Shown piece by piece: positions 47,501 to 58,700 of a stretch of 64,000 nt of DNA. Numbering within the stretch: the stretch's first letter is position 1; each line of letters begins with the position of its first letter. The notes below the pieces were generated by a model. That model searched no databases and was not told the origin of the DNA. It saw nothing but the letters and a program-made list of their open reading frames with translations. The position numbers were made by a program, and so were the translations under genes. The stretch is taken from positions 1,054,001-1,118,000 of the forward strand of contig BRON01000016.1 of assembly GCA_024345305.1 (NCBI GenBank). Direction: 5' to 3'. Source of the DNA: Mrakia gelida. Taxonomy: Eukaryota; Basidiomycota; Tremellomycetes; Cystofilobasidiales; Mrakiaceae.

Positions 47501-50479
47501 GTCTTGAAGGAGGAGAGGGACCTGTTGACCGAGGACGATGGCGACGATGTCGATGGCTCTGAGGAGGCGAATGAGGATAGAGGAGGTGGATCAGCCGTCA
47601 GAGTTGAAAGGAGGTGAGGGAGGAAAGGAAACCAGCTCACGAAAGGATCGGTGTCGGGAATCGCTTCTTGAACAACTTCGCCTGCTTCTCGACCCAGTCG
47701 ATGATCAACATCAAAGGCTCGACCTCGTCCTCTCCATCCATCGAGAACAGCTCCGTCGTCTTCGTCGAGTACATGCTGAACGCTCGTTGTCGAATGTGAT
47801 CTGCGATCTCGTCGAGCTTCTGAGTGTCCGACTCCCGACCTCCGACGAGTTTGGTTTCGCGAAGTTCCTCGAGGACGGTGATGAAGGGCTGGATGTCGGC
47901 TGCTTTGATCTTCGAGAAGTCGTCGAAGGCGGCGTGGAGGGCTCGAAGGAAGTGGTCCCAGAGGGTGCTGAGGATTTGAAGGAGGTAGCCGCTCTGAAGG
48001 GGAAAGAAAGGTGACGAGACGGAACGAAGGACGCGTCGTCAGCACCTCGAACGACGCAAAGATCGAAGAGAGGAAGGAATGGGAACTCACATCCTGCCAC
48101 ATCCAGTGCTGAAGAGGGTTCTTCTTGATCTCGTTGATGACTCGAACCATCGCCTCTGGAAGACACTCAATGGGGACCTCGTCGCGCTCGTACTTGTGTC
48201 GGATGACGTCGAGGAAGGCAGCAGCTCGATAGGGATGACCGACGCGCCAGCGCATAGCACATTCGTTGGTGAGTTCGATGTGAGGATTGGAGAGGATGGT
48301 GAGGACGACTTCTTGATCTTCGGGGAGGTTGACCATCTCGTCCTGGAAAGAGCGAACCAAACGGACGCGACTTGGGTCAGCGAGAGCTCGAACAAAAGTG
48401 TGGAAGACGAAGAGAGGTACGACTCACGAGGTCTCGTTCTATACAGATCTCCAGCAGACGCTTGTAGAAGGCTCTCGTATTTGGAGGGATGAAGGTGAAG
48501 TTGGTGCCCGTCGCGATGTCCTCGTCTCCCTCGACTCCTTCGACGACCGCGTCGACGTCGACCGAGAAGTTGCTCCGCACCGACGGGTTCCTCGACGCTC
48601 CGTTTCCATTCGAGAACTGGTTGTAGATGGAGGTTGGACGATCGACGACGGATTCCGGACGGCTGAGTCGGTCGGAGGGAGAGTCGGTGGAGGGAGCCTG
48701 TTTCGCGAGCTCGGGGTTGAACTGGACCATGATCATGACGAGTTGGGAGAGGTGCGAGACTTCGGGACCTCTCCAGGACTGCCAGGCGTCTTCCGAGTCG
48801 AAGTCTTCGCGTCGACCAGGGAAGGAGAGTCCTCCGTTGATGTTCTTGAGACACGTCTGAGGAAGGGAGCGAGAAACGAAGGTCGAGTTGGTCAGAAACT
48901 GGTGCCAACGAGGCAGGCGAGATCAAGATGAGTAGTCAAACCTTCAAGTCCACCATCGCAGCCTGAAGGAGAAGAGCGAGAGGTCAGCGTTGAGCTCAGG
49001 GGAAGTCGCGAAGGACGGAAGGAAGCGCGCGCGACCTTCCCTCCTTTCTTCTCCCTCCGTTCGTCGACCCGAGTTCCTTCAGCGTTGGACTCACCTTTTC
49101 CGTACATATCGACCTCAGGTTGATGATATCCTCCACCAGATCCGCCTGACTCTTCCCAAACAAGTTCCCCACGACCTGCACCATCGGCATCTCGGCTGGA
49201 TCAGAGCTGTTCCACGAGCTCTCCGGTCTCGCTGGCTTGGGTAGGACCTCCTTCCTCTTCGTCGACGCCGCCGATTCCAACTGAGACGAAGGTGGCGGTG
49301 GAGGCGGCTTGGGTGCACTGGCGAGCTTGTCCGAGTACATGTCGAGTTTGGCTGTGAGTTCCGGCGAGACCTTGTCGACGTTCTTGAGGGTCTCTCGAAG
49401 GATCCCAACGATCTGACCGACCTGGACGTTGAGCTCGTACTTCCAGTCAAAATCGGGTTCGATCTTCTTTTCCTGAAGCTGGCGAACCTCCTTCTGAAGC
49501 TCCTTGGTCGCGACCGAGACGAACATGAGAATGAGCTCTTCGATCTTTCGATTCTCTCGAACGCCTCGAAGGTAGGAGGGATCCGAGGTGTTGCTCCAGA
49601 AGGTGGCGACTGTACGACGGATCCGTTGATCTTGGAAGCTGATAGGAGGGCGAGGGAGATGGAGAGGAGGGGGGTCAGATGGTTTGGAGAATGAGTTATC
49701 TACGAGAGGATGAAGAGGAAAGAGAGAGAGAGACGGAGGAAGCAAGGAGGTGTTGAAGCTCACGAGCCCTTCCTCCCTGCCCTCCCCTCCCAGACTGCTC
49801 CGAAGAGACCCCCGAACGCCGCTCGTCCCTTCCAGCCCATGCAATACATCCTTCCCATCCCACCCACGGCGACAAAGAAGAAAGAAGGGGAGACTCACTT
49901 TGGATCCTTTCCCATGAAGATGCTCCTGAGCTTCTCGTCCAACACCTTCATCGTCTTCTCTGGGAACTTTGAGCTCTTCCCTTCCCTGCTCCCGCTACTG
50001 CTCCCCCCTCCCATCCCTCCGACGAACATGGATGTGAAATCTGGCATCTTGAAGGCTTCCTGTAGACGAGCTGTATGACCTTTGGGAGCTGGTTCGACGG
50101 TGGAGGAAGGGATGTGGGAGGAGGAGGAGGAAGGAGACGAGTCCTCTTCCGTTTGGGAGGGTTGGATGGGTTTGGGTCGCATCAGGTAAGAGAGGTAGCT
50201 GAGAGGGATCGTAGTTGTCGATGGTCCAGTTGTAGAGAGGTGGTGTGCAAAGATGAGGAATAGGGAAGGAAAGGAAGAAGGGGAGGGAGGAGGTGAGCTA
50301 GCTGTGCCGAAGGGAGGGGTTGAGCTCCCTCTACGAGATCAAGAAGAGCAACTCACGCTGTCCGAAGAGCATATCTGGGAAGAGGAGAGAGGAGAGATCA
50401 TGTCAGTGTCCTTGAATGGCGACGGGAGGTTGAACGAAAAGGATGGGAGAGGGGAGAACTGACTGATAGACGTTCGCAT
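44536..50479 (-). CDS. Munc13/Ync13-like protein with MUN (MHD1/MHD2) and C2 domains
   Basis: Large membrane-trafficking protein resembling fission yeast Ync13, which balances exo- and endocytosis at the division site. The N-terminus is assembled from an 8-base coding exon (50479-50472), an 18-base exon (50374-50357) and the next exon, giving MRTYALRTAYLSYLMRPKP. This agrees with the YALRVAYLxYLxQP start I recall for fungal relatives. Then come VEDLILMF-like SVATKELQKEVRQLQ, the MUN region (LQHWMWQD at ~48110, MHD1 following), and a C2 domain: FTVKIVLAEGLVASD, SSKLDTFVTLSDQHG, TIYETLDPR, FDISVEKDLWLMATVRD and EIGRAYVRLD. MHD2 (INPLLDYFDINQATLSNSL) follows C2. The tail ends GGYQLRD. C2 between MHD1 and MHD2 is the fungal arrangement. 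About 18 introns. C2 has at least two of the calcium-site aspartates. Confidence 0.85.
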
Positions 50480-51277
50480 CAGAGACGGATCTGTTTGCCG
50501 TCGTCCTTCCAGTCCGATTCGAGCGTGTAGAGTGGAGACTCATCCCAAGGTCGTACACAGACGCAACCAGTAGAAGAGGAAGAGGGGTCGAACGCGAGAG
50601 AGGACGGCCGAGTGGATGGAGAGGGAGGGAGGGAAGGGTGCAGTTGGAGAGTCGGAGGAGGTGAGCTTCAAACGAGAGAGGTCGAAGCTCGGGCGGTGAC
50701 GCAGCGAGGGAGTCCCTTTCGTTCTAGTAGATTTTTGAGATCAGGTTTCAGAACAAGACGAGAAGTACATCGTCAGTCCCTCAACACTTGCTACAAAGCG
50801 TCATGTAGAAAAACAGGGCAGAGAAGAAGTCACGAACTGAACAGGCGAGACGAGACGCGGCTGCCTCACTCGCCTCGACTCAGCTCTGCTTCCGGCGCCG
50901 ACAGAGACATAGATGAAGATGTAGGATATGAGACCAAAGTGACCTCTCCAACTCGCTCTCATAATCTCATGCTCTTCCTTCTTACAGAAACCTTCTCGCC
51001 GTTGTTGATCGCGACGAAACGCGTCGCGAGTCGCCCTTGTTTCGCTTCTCCTTCAACCCGGCTTTGTCCAGAGGAGGATGCTTCATCTCTTCGAACATCC
51101 ACAAGAACTTCCTTCCACCTCAAGAATAAAATCTTCATCCCTCTCTCGAAATCTACCCCCGAGCTCTCTTATCGGCTCCCCTCCCGTTCCCAATTGGACC
51201 TCCCCTTCTTTTCGAACCAAACTGCATCTCGCCCGTTTCCCCTCCCTCCTCCCACAGCAACAGCACCTACTCTACCC
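50480..51277. other. Divergent promoter region
   Basis: Between the Munc13-like gene (-) and the allantoicase fusion gene (+). Just upstream of the minus-strand start, an out-of-frame stretch reads WDESPLYTLESDWKDDGKQI on the minus strand. It is short and ends at a stop, so it may be part of the 5' UTR or a small upstream frame. The plus-strand open frame from 50612 is not protein-like until the true start at 51278. Confidence 0.45.
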
Positions 51278-54195
51278 ATGGCCTCCTACAAGATTCTCCC
51301 TCTCGCCGACTTCGACTCCGTTCTCGGGAACACCTCTACTGAAGTGTCAAGCGTCGCTCTCGGAGGAAAGATCCTCGACGTCTCAGACGACTTCTTCGCT
51401 CCGTCCGTTTCAGCTCAGCCCTTCTTATCCTTCGTTCTTCGATATAGATACACACCAGACTGGGATGCTGAACCTCGTTCTCTTTCTTCCCCTCTTCCCT
51501 GTGCAGTGCCTTCGACCTTCTCGAAGTCCCTGTGAGTCCTCTTTCCCTCGAGCTCGCTATCAGCCCTTCCTTGGATCGATTCTGACTCGTCCCTTCGCCC
51601 TCCCTCCAGCCCGCTCCTTCGCTCAAGGGCCAGTTCGGACCTAACGGATCCCTCTTCTCGGGATGGGAATCTAGGAGACACAACCCTGATCACGACTGGT
51701 AAGTCTTAGGAGAAGCCTCCTCTCTGTGCTCGGACGAGCTCTGGTAAGGGAGGGCGGTTGAGCTCTTCTCGGACTGAGCCGAGGAGAGCATGTCGGCTTG
51801 CGTGCTTGGAGAATGAGCTTGATCTCGTTGCAACTGTGACTCAGAGATACTCGCTGGAGTGCTCAGAGGTCTCGAGTCTCGTAAGAGAGCCGTGCTGCTG
51901 GAAGGGAGGCAGAAGCTGGCGTCGAAAGAGAAGGAGCGCCGAACCTCACGAGCTCACCATCCTCCTCCCTTCTTCTTTTCTTGCCGCCCTTTTCCACAGG
52001 ACCATCATCAAGCTCGGTCCTCCTGCTGCTCTCCTCAAGGGATTCGACATCGATACAGCTTGGTTCAGTGGAAACGAAGCTCCTGCTGCTTCCGTCGATG
52101 GTATCTACTCGCCCGATGCGATCCCCACCAAGGACTCAGCCGTTCGTCCCTCGTCCCCTTCCCTTTCGCGAGCTCTCTCTGGCTTTTGACTCGCAATCTG
52201 ACCATATAGTTGGCTCTGCTATGATACCAGTGGACCTCTCTTCTCCCTCAAGTGCCTCTCGGTCCCTCCTCTCGTCACCTCTTTACAATCCCGACCACCA
52301 CCTCCTCCTTCACCCATCTTCGACTGAACATGTTCCCCGATGGAGGAATTGGTGAGCCTCTACTGTTCAAAGGCTTGGCCCAGAGGACCGATCTGACCTC
52401 TCTCTGCCCCTTCAGCTCGGTTCAGAGCCTACGGAATCGTCGCCCCTACCTGGGCTCCCTCCCAAATTTGGGATCGAACCGAGCAGGGAGAGGTCGACCT
52501 CGCTCACGCGTTCAACGGTGGACGACTGGTGTACGAGAGCGACAAGCACTACGGAACCGGAGCCAACCTGCTTCTTCCCGGACGAGGAAAGGACATGGGT
52601 GATGGGTGGGAGACCAAGAGGAGCAGGACTCCCAACCATCTTGATTTCGTGGTCATCAAGCTGTGAGCTCGAGACGCGTTTTCTTCCTCTTCGACACGAG
52701 CTAAGAGCTGACCTTTTCGTCTCGCAGTGGCTCTGCTGGAACGATCAACGAGGTCAACATCGATACTCTTCACTTCAAGGGGAACTTCCCATCGGGAGTT
52801 GAGATTCAGGCGATCAACAGCGAGGAGGTTCGTCTTCGTCCATTCCCCTTCGTTGCTCGCTACGTTCGATGCAAGCTGCTGACCTTCGCGCCTCTTTCGA
52901 ACCTCCAGGATCTCCCTCCCCTCACTCTCGATGGCTGGACAAAGCTTCTCGACAGGTCCAAGGTCGGCCCTCACGCCGAGCACTTCTTCAAGATCGAGGT
53001 CGCGAAGCAACGCGTCTTCACTCACGTGCGAATGACGATCTACCCTGGTCAGTTTCCGCTCTTTCTCCCTTCTCCTGTCGAATCTTTCTGAACAGCCCAC
53101 TTTTCCTCGCTACAGATGGAGGAGTCAAGCGTCTTCGAGTCTTCGGAAACCGAGTCGGAACCGAGTCGTCCTCGTCGAAATCCACTCCAGGTCTCTCAGC
53201 CGTCCTCCCCACCTCCCTCTCCTCCCTCAACTCCAAATCTACTTCGGACATCACCACTACCTCTGCTTCCACGCCCAAAACCATCACCACTGACCCCTTC
53301 ACAGCAGCCTCCTTCGCTCCCTACGGAACGATCATCCAAGCCTACCCTTCTCCCTCGGACGCGCCTCCCTCCGTCCCCGTCACCACCGCCAACGCAGGCT
53401 CAGCGTTCAAGTTCCATCGACTCTCCCTTCCCGAGAGCAGCTACCCGAAGGGAAGCGGCGAGGTGACTGCGATCAGTTGTTTCCGAGCTACGCCACCTGA
53501 AAAATTCGGGAAGGCGTCGAAGGGAGGAGAGCGGGAGTGGGAGGTGAGGATGTTCGAGAGGCATTGCTTTACGACTCAGGTGAGTGGGCTCTCTTCTTCA
53601 CTCTTTTTCGAAGATTTCGTTCGCTGAAACCACTCGTCCTGCTTCGTCCAGTCCTTCATCCCCATGGGAAAGACCGACGGTGATCTGCCAAAGGGAGGGG
53701 AGGGAATGCTTGTGATCGTCGCGTTGAACGGTGCTGGTGCGTCTTCTCACTTTGCTTCGTATCGCTCTCTTTCGCGTCCACTGACTCTACTTCCCTCGCA
53801 ATCTACTTCGATCTCTTAGATGACAAGCCCGATCCCTCGACCATCAAAGCCTTCCTCGCGTCGCCGTCTCAAGGCTTAACGTACAACACTGGAGTTTGGC
53901 GTCAGTCCCGTCTCTCCTCGCCCCATCCTTCTGTGTTCGATCGAACTGACCCTTTACTTCTACCTCAGACCACTCGGTTCTCACTCTCGTTTGTCCTTCA
54001 TCTCTCTCGTTCACTCTTCGCATCTCGTAGACCTCGATCTGACCTCGACGCGTCCGTTTCCGTTTCGTTCGCCAGGTCCCCACCGACTTCTCGTGCGTCG
54101 AGACTCAAATTTCCACTGCTGGAGATATGGAGGAGGACTGCGAGGTGCTCAACATCCCGAAGGGAGAGAAGGGTTGGGTCGTCGTCTCGTACTAG
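51278..54195 (+). CDS. Bifunctional allantoicase / ureidoglycolate lyase fusion
   Basis: Covers two consecutive steps of purine (uric acid) breakdown: allantoate to ureidoglycolate plus urea, then ureidoglycolate to glyoxylate plus urea. The N-terminal half is allantoicase: [81 protein letters not shown], and a second repeat with [20 protein letters not shown] and [17 protein letters not shown]. Without an intervening stop, and after a Ser/Thr-rich linker near 53230-53290, the frame continues into ureidoglycolate lyase: [27 protein letters not shown] then [33 protein letters not shown], and the end [13 protein letters not shown] to WVVVSY. In yeast these are the separate genes DAL2 and DAL3. 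About ten introns. The joined frame is seen directly across exon 53100-53580. Confidence 0.87.
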
Positions 54196-54417
54196 AGGGA
54201 CCGCCTGGTGAGTCCGAGTCTTCGTCTTCGGGGAGCTGCTCAGCTTTCGAGCATCGTATTGACGATCTTCTTTCTTCTTCCAGATCTCGTCCTCAACTCT
54301 AGACTTCGTATAAGATGAGCTATCCGAGTCGTCATTCAATCTTTCCATCTTCGATTCGTGAAGCTATTTCGAGTCCAAACGTTCATCGACCATCGACCAT
54401 CGTTCTCCTCCCTTCCC
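54196..54417. other. Short convergent spacer
   Basis: 3' ends of the allantoicase fusion (+) and small-family copy C (-). Nothing else is seen. Confidence 0.5.
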
Positions 54418-54941
54418 TCAAGCCCGATCCCACAACGACGGACCCTCCAGCTCCTTGATAAACTCATCTTCCTTCCTCAAATGCTCCCTCCACTCCTCCG
54501 ACTCCTCCTCATCAAGAGCTCCCTCCGTCGACATGTGTTCCAAAATCGTCGCTCGCTGCTCCCGGAACCTCGCCGACTTGTACCAAGCGATCCGATAGGC
54601 TATGTACTCCTCAGCCTCTTCCTTCTTAGTCCTTTTGTAGATCTCATCGTAGGCGACGAGGGCGGCGTTGACTGTTGAACGAGCAGGGAGACGAGCGAGC
54701 TCGTTAGTTTCGTCGACGCGTCGAGTTTCGGAGCATGGCGAGCGAGCGGAAAGGATAGACGGTACGTACGAGAGAGCTTTTCCTGCTGGTTTAGAAGACT
54801 CTGGTCGATCTTCTGAAGACGGTACCATTCGAGAAGGAAGGCTTCTCCTCCTGCGAAGCGTTCCTCGGCCAACGCAGGCATTCCGGTTCGTTTGTTGGGA
54901 GGAGGAGGAGGTTGGTACTGGGGGATTGTGCAGGCGATCAT
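54418..54941 (-). CDS. Small unnamed-family protein, copy C (141 aa)
   Basis: Minus-strand exons 54941-54770 and 54671-54418 join in phase 1, giving 141 residues. The sequence starts MIACTIPQYQPPPPPNKR, recalling the Pro-rich IPIYKPPPPS start of copy A. It continues with EERFAGGEAFLLEWYRLQKI, LNAALVAYDEIYKRTKKEE, YRIAWYKSARFREQRATILE and a tail with GALDEEESEEWREHLRKEDE. It thus combines the N-terminus of copy A with the C-terminus of copy B. Intron position and phase are the same in all three copies. Function is unknown. It sits in opposite orientation about 10 kb from the tandem pair, separated by the Munc13-like and allantoicase genes. Confidence 0.75.
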
Positions 54942-55777
54942 CGAAGAGAAGGGTGTAGCGGAGTAGAGATTTTGATACGGTAGGAGTGAGGTGGGCGTTG
55001 AGTGGTCGAAAGAAGATCGGAGACGACAGCGAGTTTTGCGTTCCACGCGTCAAGTTCGAGTTCGAGTTCAGACCGCAACGAGAACTGCTGCCATGGACCG
55101 AGCTCTTCATAGGTCCGTGGATCAGTCTGAAGTTGAGTAGTCTAATATCTAGTCCGAGACTCTCTTCTTCCTCCTGCAAAGCGAAGAGGAGAGGAGAGCA
55201 CGAATCGCCTGCTTGGAAGTCGCGTCCATCTCTCGCCTCTGTTGACTTTCTCTGCCTTCCGCCCAAGAAAAAGCGTCGGCCAGCGAGGAGGATGCGTGTC
55301 ATCAAGTCGTAAACAAAAGAAACACTCGAAACGAACTCGAAGAGGAAGGGAGGAGGGGCGTCACGAAGGAAAGAACGAAAACGAACGAAATGAAAGAAAG
55401 CGATCCAAAAGCGCACGAGCGAGTAGACTAGACCTAGCTGGAGGAAGGCGGATACGAGCAGGGGGATCGTAGCGTAGAAACATCAAGGAGATGGGATGAA
55501 AATCGAAACGAAACAGAGAGGAGAACGACGCGCTAGGGAGGGGACGGATGGTTCGTAAAATCATAGGGCTTGTGAGGAGAGAAGAGTAGAGAAAAATGCG
55601 AAGAGACGATGGATGAGAAGAAGGTATGTCGTTAAGAAAGTGAACGAGAAAGAGAGGGAGATGGGGCGTGGAGGGGCATAAGGGTGGGATTCTAGAGAGG
55701 CGAGAACGAAGAGAGAGAAGAAAGATGGACCGAAGCCAGTCGAAGGAGACGACGGCGAAGGCGATGGATCGCAGACT
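54942..55777. other. Intergenic region
   Basis: Promoter of small-family copy C and 3' UTR of the RasGEF gene, both on the minus strand. Rich in GAAACGAACGAAAACGA-type purine repeats at about 55330-55400. No gene is recognised. Confidence 0.45.
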
Positions 55778-58700
55778 CTAGAGCGAGCGAAGATCGTTGG
55801 CGAGTCGTTCGACCGAGGAGATGGGGAGAGCTGGAAGGAGAGAGAAAGAGAGAGAGGAGGACGCGACGGCCTGATCAGTTTCTCGTTTCGGAGTATCTCT
55901 CGCCGCACGCTGCTGTCGAGTCGAGACTCACCACTAAGCTTGAGGCAGAGCCTGTAGACACCTCCGTCGATGTCGGTGGGGTACTTGGAAGCGAGGGTGT
56001 TGAAGACGATGACTTCTCGAAGACTGAGGAACGAGTCGAGACGGAAGGGACGCGAGTCAGTCGAGGTCGCTCGGAAAGGCGACGAGAGTTCCAAGAGCTC
56101 TGAGACTCACATCTTCGCTCTCTGCTTCGCTTTGGCGACGTTGATGAGGGGACCGGGAACGATTCCTTCGGGTAGAGGAGCGAGGTCGGAGGGAAGCTGA
56201 GGAGTTGGGAAGTTTGACGCTCGATCGATCGTCTCGAGGTCTTGAAGGTAGATACCTGCGAGAGAGAAGAAAGGAAGGAAACATTTGTCAGCGAAGACTC
56301 TTCTCGATTGTGGAGACAGAGACGAATAGCGACCCACCCATGAAAGGAATGTAAAACTGCCCAGCAGGCCCATCGCTCCCAACGCTGCTCCTCGTACTCG
56401 CGCTGGTCGAAGCTCCCGCTGCCGCTCCTCCATGAGCAGGGACCGCCCAAGCGTCTCCCTCGAACAACTCGACGTGCTGATCTGCCACCTCGGAGTGAGC
56501 TCGTCGGAGGTTGGCGTAGCCTCCGTCGGGAGAGGTGAGGTTTCGAAGGTGGTTGAGTTCGTGGAGGAGGGAGACTTTCGACCAGGCTTTCTCGCCGAGG
56601 GAGAGTTTGACGAAGGGAGTTTGGAGACCGTTGATGATTGCGACGGTGGAGCTGAAGAAGAGAGGAGGGAAAGAGGTCAGTAAAGAGGAAGGAGAAGAGA
56701 ACGAGAGGAATCGAGGAAGGAGTGAACGAACAGGAAGTCCGAGAGCTCAGAAGTCTTGTACGCGAGCTTGACGAATCGACTGATGAGAGAAGGTCGCTGG
56801 ACTCGAGGAGTCAAGATCTGGACGGAGACAGAAACGTAGGGGGAAGTCGAGTCAGCTTCGACGATCGACAACGGAACGAACAAGACGCGTCTGATTTAAC
56901 TCACAATCTCACTCTCAACCCATCTCGACATCATCTCGAACCTCCTGACCCACATCGAGGCATCACTGATCTTCGGTCGTCCATGAACCTTCCTGCTCGT
57001 CCTCTCGCTCAGCAAAGCCTCCCACGAATCGAGCTGAGGAGCGGCGTTGGTGAGCCAAGGAGGAGGGAGCGATCCAAGTTCGACGAAGCTGATTCCGTTC
57101 ATGAGTTGAGCGTCGATGTGAGCGAAGTGGATGGCGAGGAGGTCGGTCTTGAATTTGAAGCTGTTGGAGGCGGGAAGAAGAGGAGAGGGACCGAGAGAGT
57201 AAGCATTCGAAGGAAGACGAGAAGAAAGACGTCGACGACGCAAAGACACGGAACGAATGAAGCAGGGCAAGAGAGGAAATCGAAACTCACATGAAACAGA
57301 CGTGCTTGGCTGGTGGCAACACTTTCGGGATCGACGAAGGAGCAGGGTTTGAGGGTCGTCGCTTCTTGAGGGAGTTCCGTTTCGAGGGAGTGACGGGAGT
57401 CTTCCTCGAGGGAGCAGTAGGCGAGGTGTAGGACGAGGGAGGGAGTCTGGTTTCCGCCGCGGGTCGAGGAGTAGAGAGGAGGTTGGGAGCAGTGTCGTTG
57501 GAGGGAAGAGGAGGGTCGACGGTTTGAGGACGAGACGAAGGAGTCGCGTTGAGAGTGTCGATGAGGAGGTCCATGTCCGGCTCGTTCTTGACTGATCCGA
57601 CCCTCTTCGTTGGCTGCGACGACGTTTCGGACTCAGGTGAGGAGGATTGGGTAGCTGGAGTAGGGTTGAGAGGAGGTGGTGGCGGGGCTGGCGGGTCGAA
57701 TTCGATCAACGACTCCCTTCCTCCGAACCCGGTTCCATCCTCGTCTGATCCTCCTCCTCGCCTCGCTCCCGTCGGATCCATCGAAGCGTCGTTGCTGCCT
57801 GATCTCTGTCGACTCTTGGAGATAGCCTGCTGCACGAGGAACTCGACCTTCGCGTTCTTAGCCTTCTGCTTCTCCGGATCGAACTTCCCTTCCAACCTCA
57901 ACAACGCGCCCTCCGCTCCTCCGTCGTCGTCCTCGTCGCTCTCCAACTCGTCGACTCTGAACTCCTTGAGAAGCTCGTAGTTGAAAGGCTGAGGTCCTGA
58001 TCCTCGATGAGATCCTGCCGACGACGTCGAATGGGTAGATCCTCGTTGAGGAGCCTGGACGTAGGACGAGAGGGTGTCGATGGAACGACGAACGAGTTGT
58101 AGCTGAGGACCTCCTGCTGGGAGTCGACGAATGGGTTGATGGAAGCTGTCGTCGTCCGAGGACGAAAAGTCTGCATCGTCGATGTCGAGGGTGTGGAAGG
58201 GGACGATGGCGTTCTGGATGTCCGACGAGGCAGCTGGACTCGCGTCGCGAGTGAAACCGAAGAGAGGTTGACGGATGGGAGCTGGCGATCCAAGAGTTGG
58301 CGGCGAAGCTTGATCCACGGAGTCGTCTTCGACGTCGGTCGGCCTAGAATGGTGAGGAGGCGTCGTAAGGTCTTCGGAAGGAAGCTCGACGGTGTGCTCC
58401 TTGGCTGGACTGATGGGGGGAGTCCTGACCTCTGGAACGACGGCTGGTGGTCTCTCCATCTCGTGTGATGGCCTCTCCTCGACGACCGAATCCAACGAAG
58501 GCGACTGGTACGAGGGTCGATGAGCTTCTCCTTCAGGGTCGACGAGCTCGACTCCTCCGATTCCAAGTCCAGCGACGACGAATCTTCCCGACGTGTCCGA
58601 GCTCGATCCGGTCGTATCTCCATGCGAATCCTCCGACATCGAAGCTGCTGACGACTCGAAGTCCGACGCTGGAGGGGACGAGACCTTGAGGGAGCTGAGA

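Noticed and set aside
50612..51535. 307-codon open frame as an extended N-terminus of allantoicase
   Set aside because: Residues before Met at 51278 have no allantoicase similarity. The family begins close to the [13 protein letters not shown] segment, so the frame upstream is open by chance.
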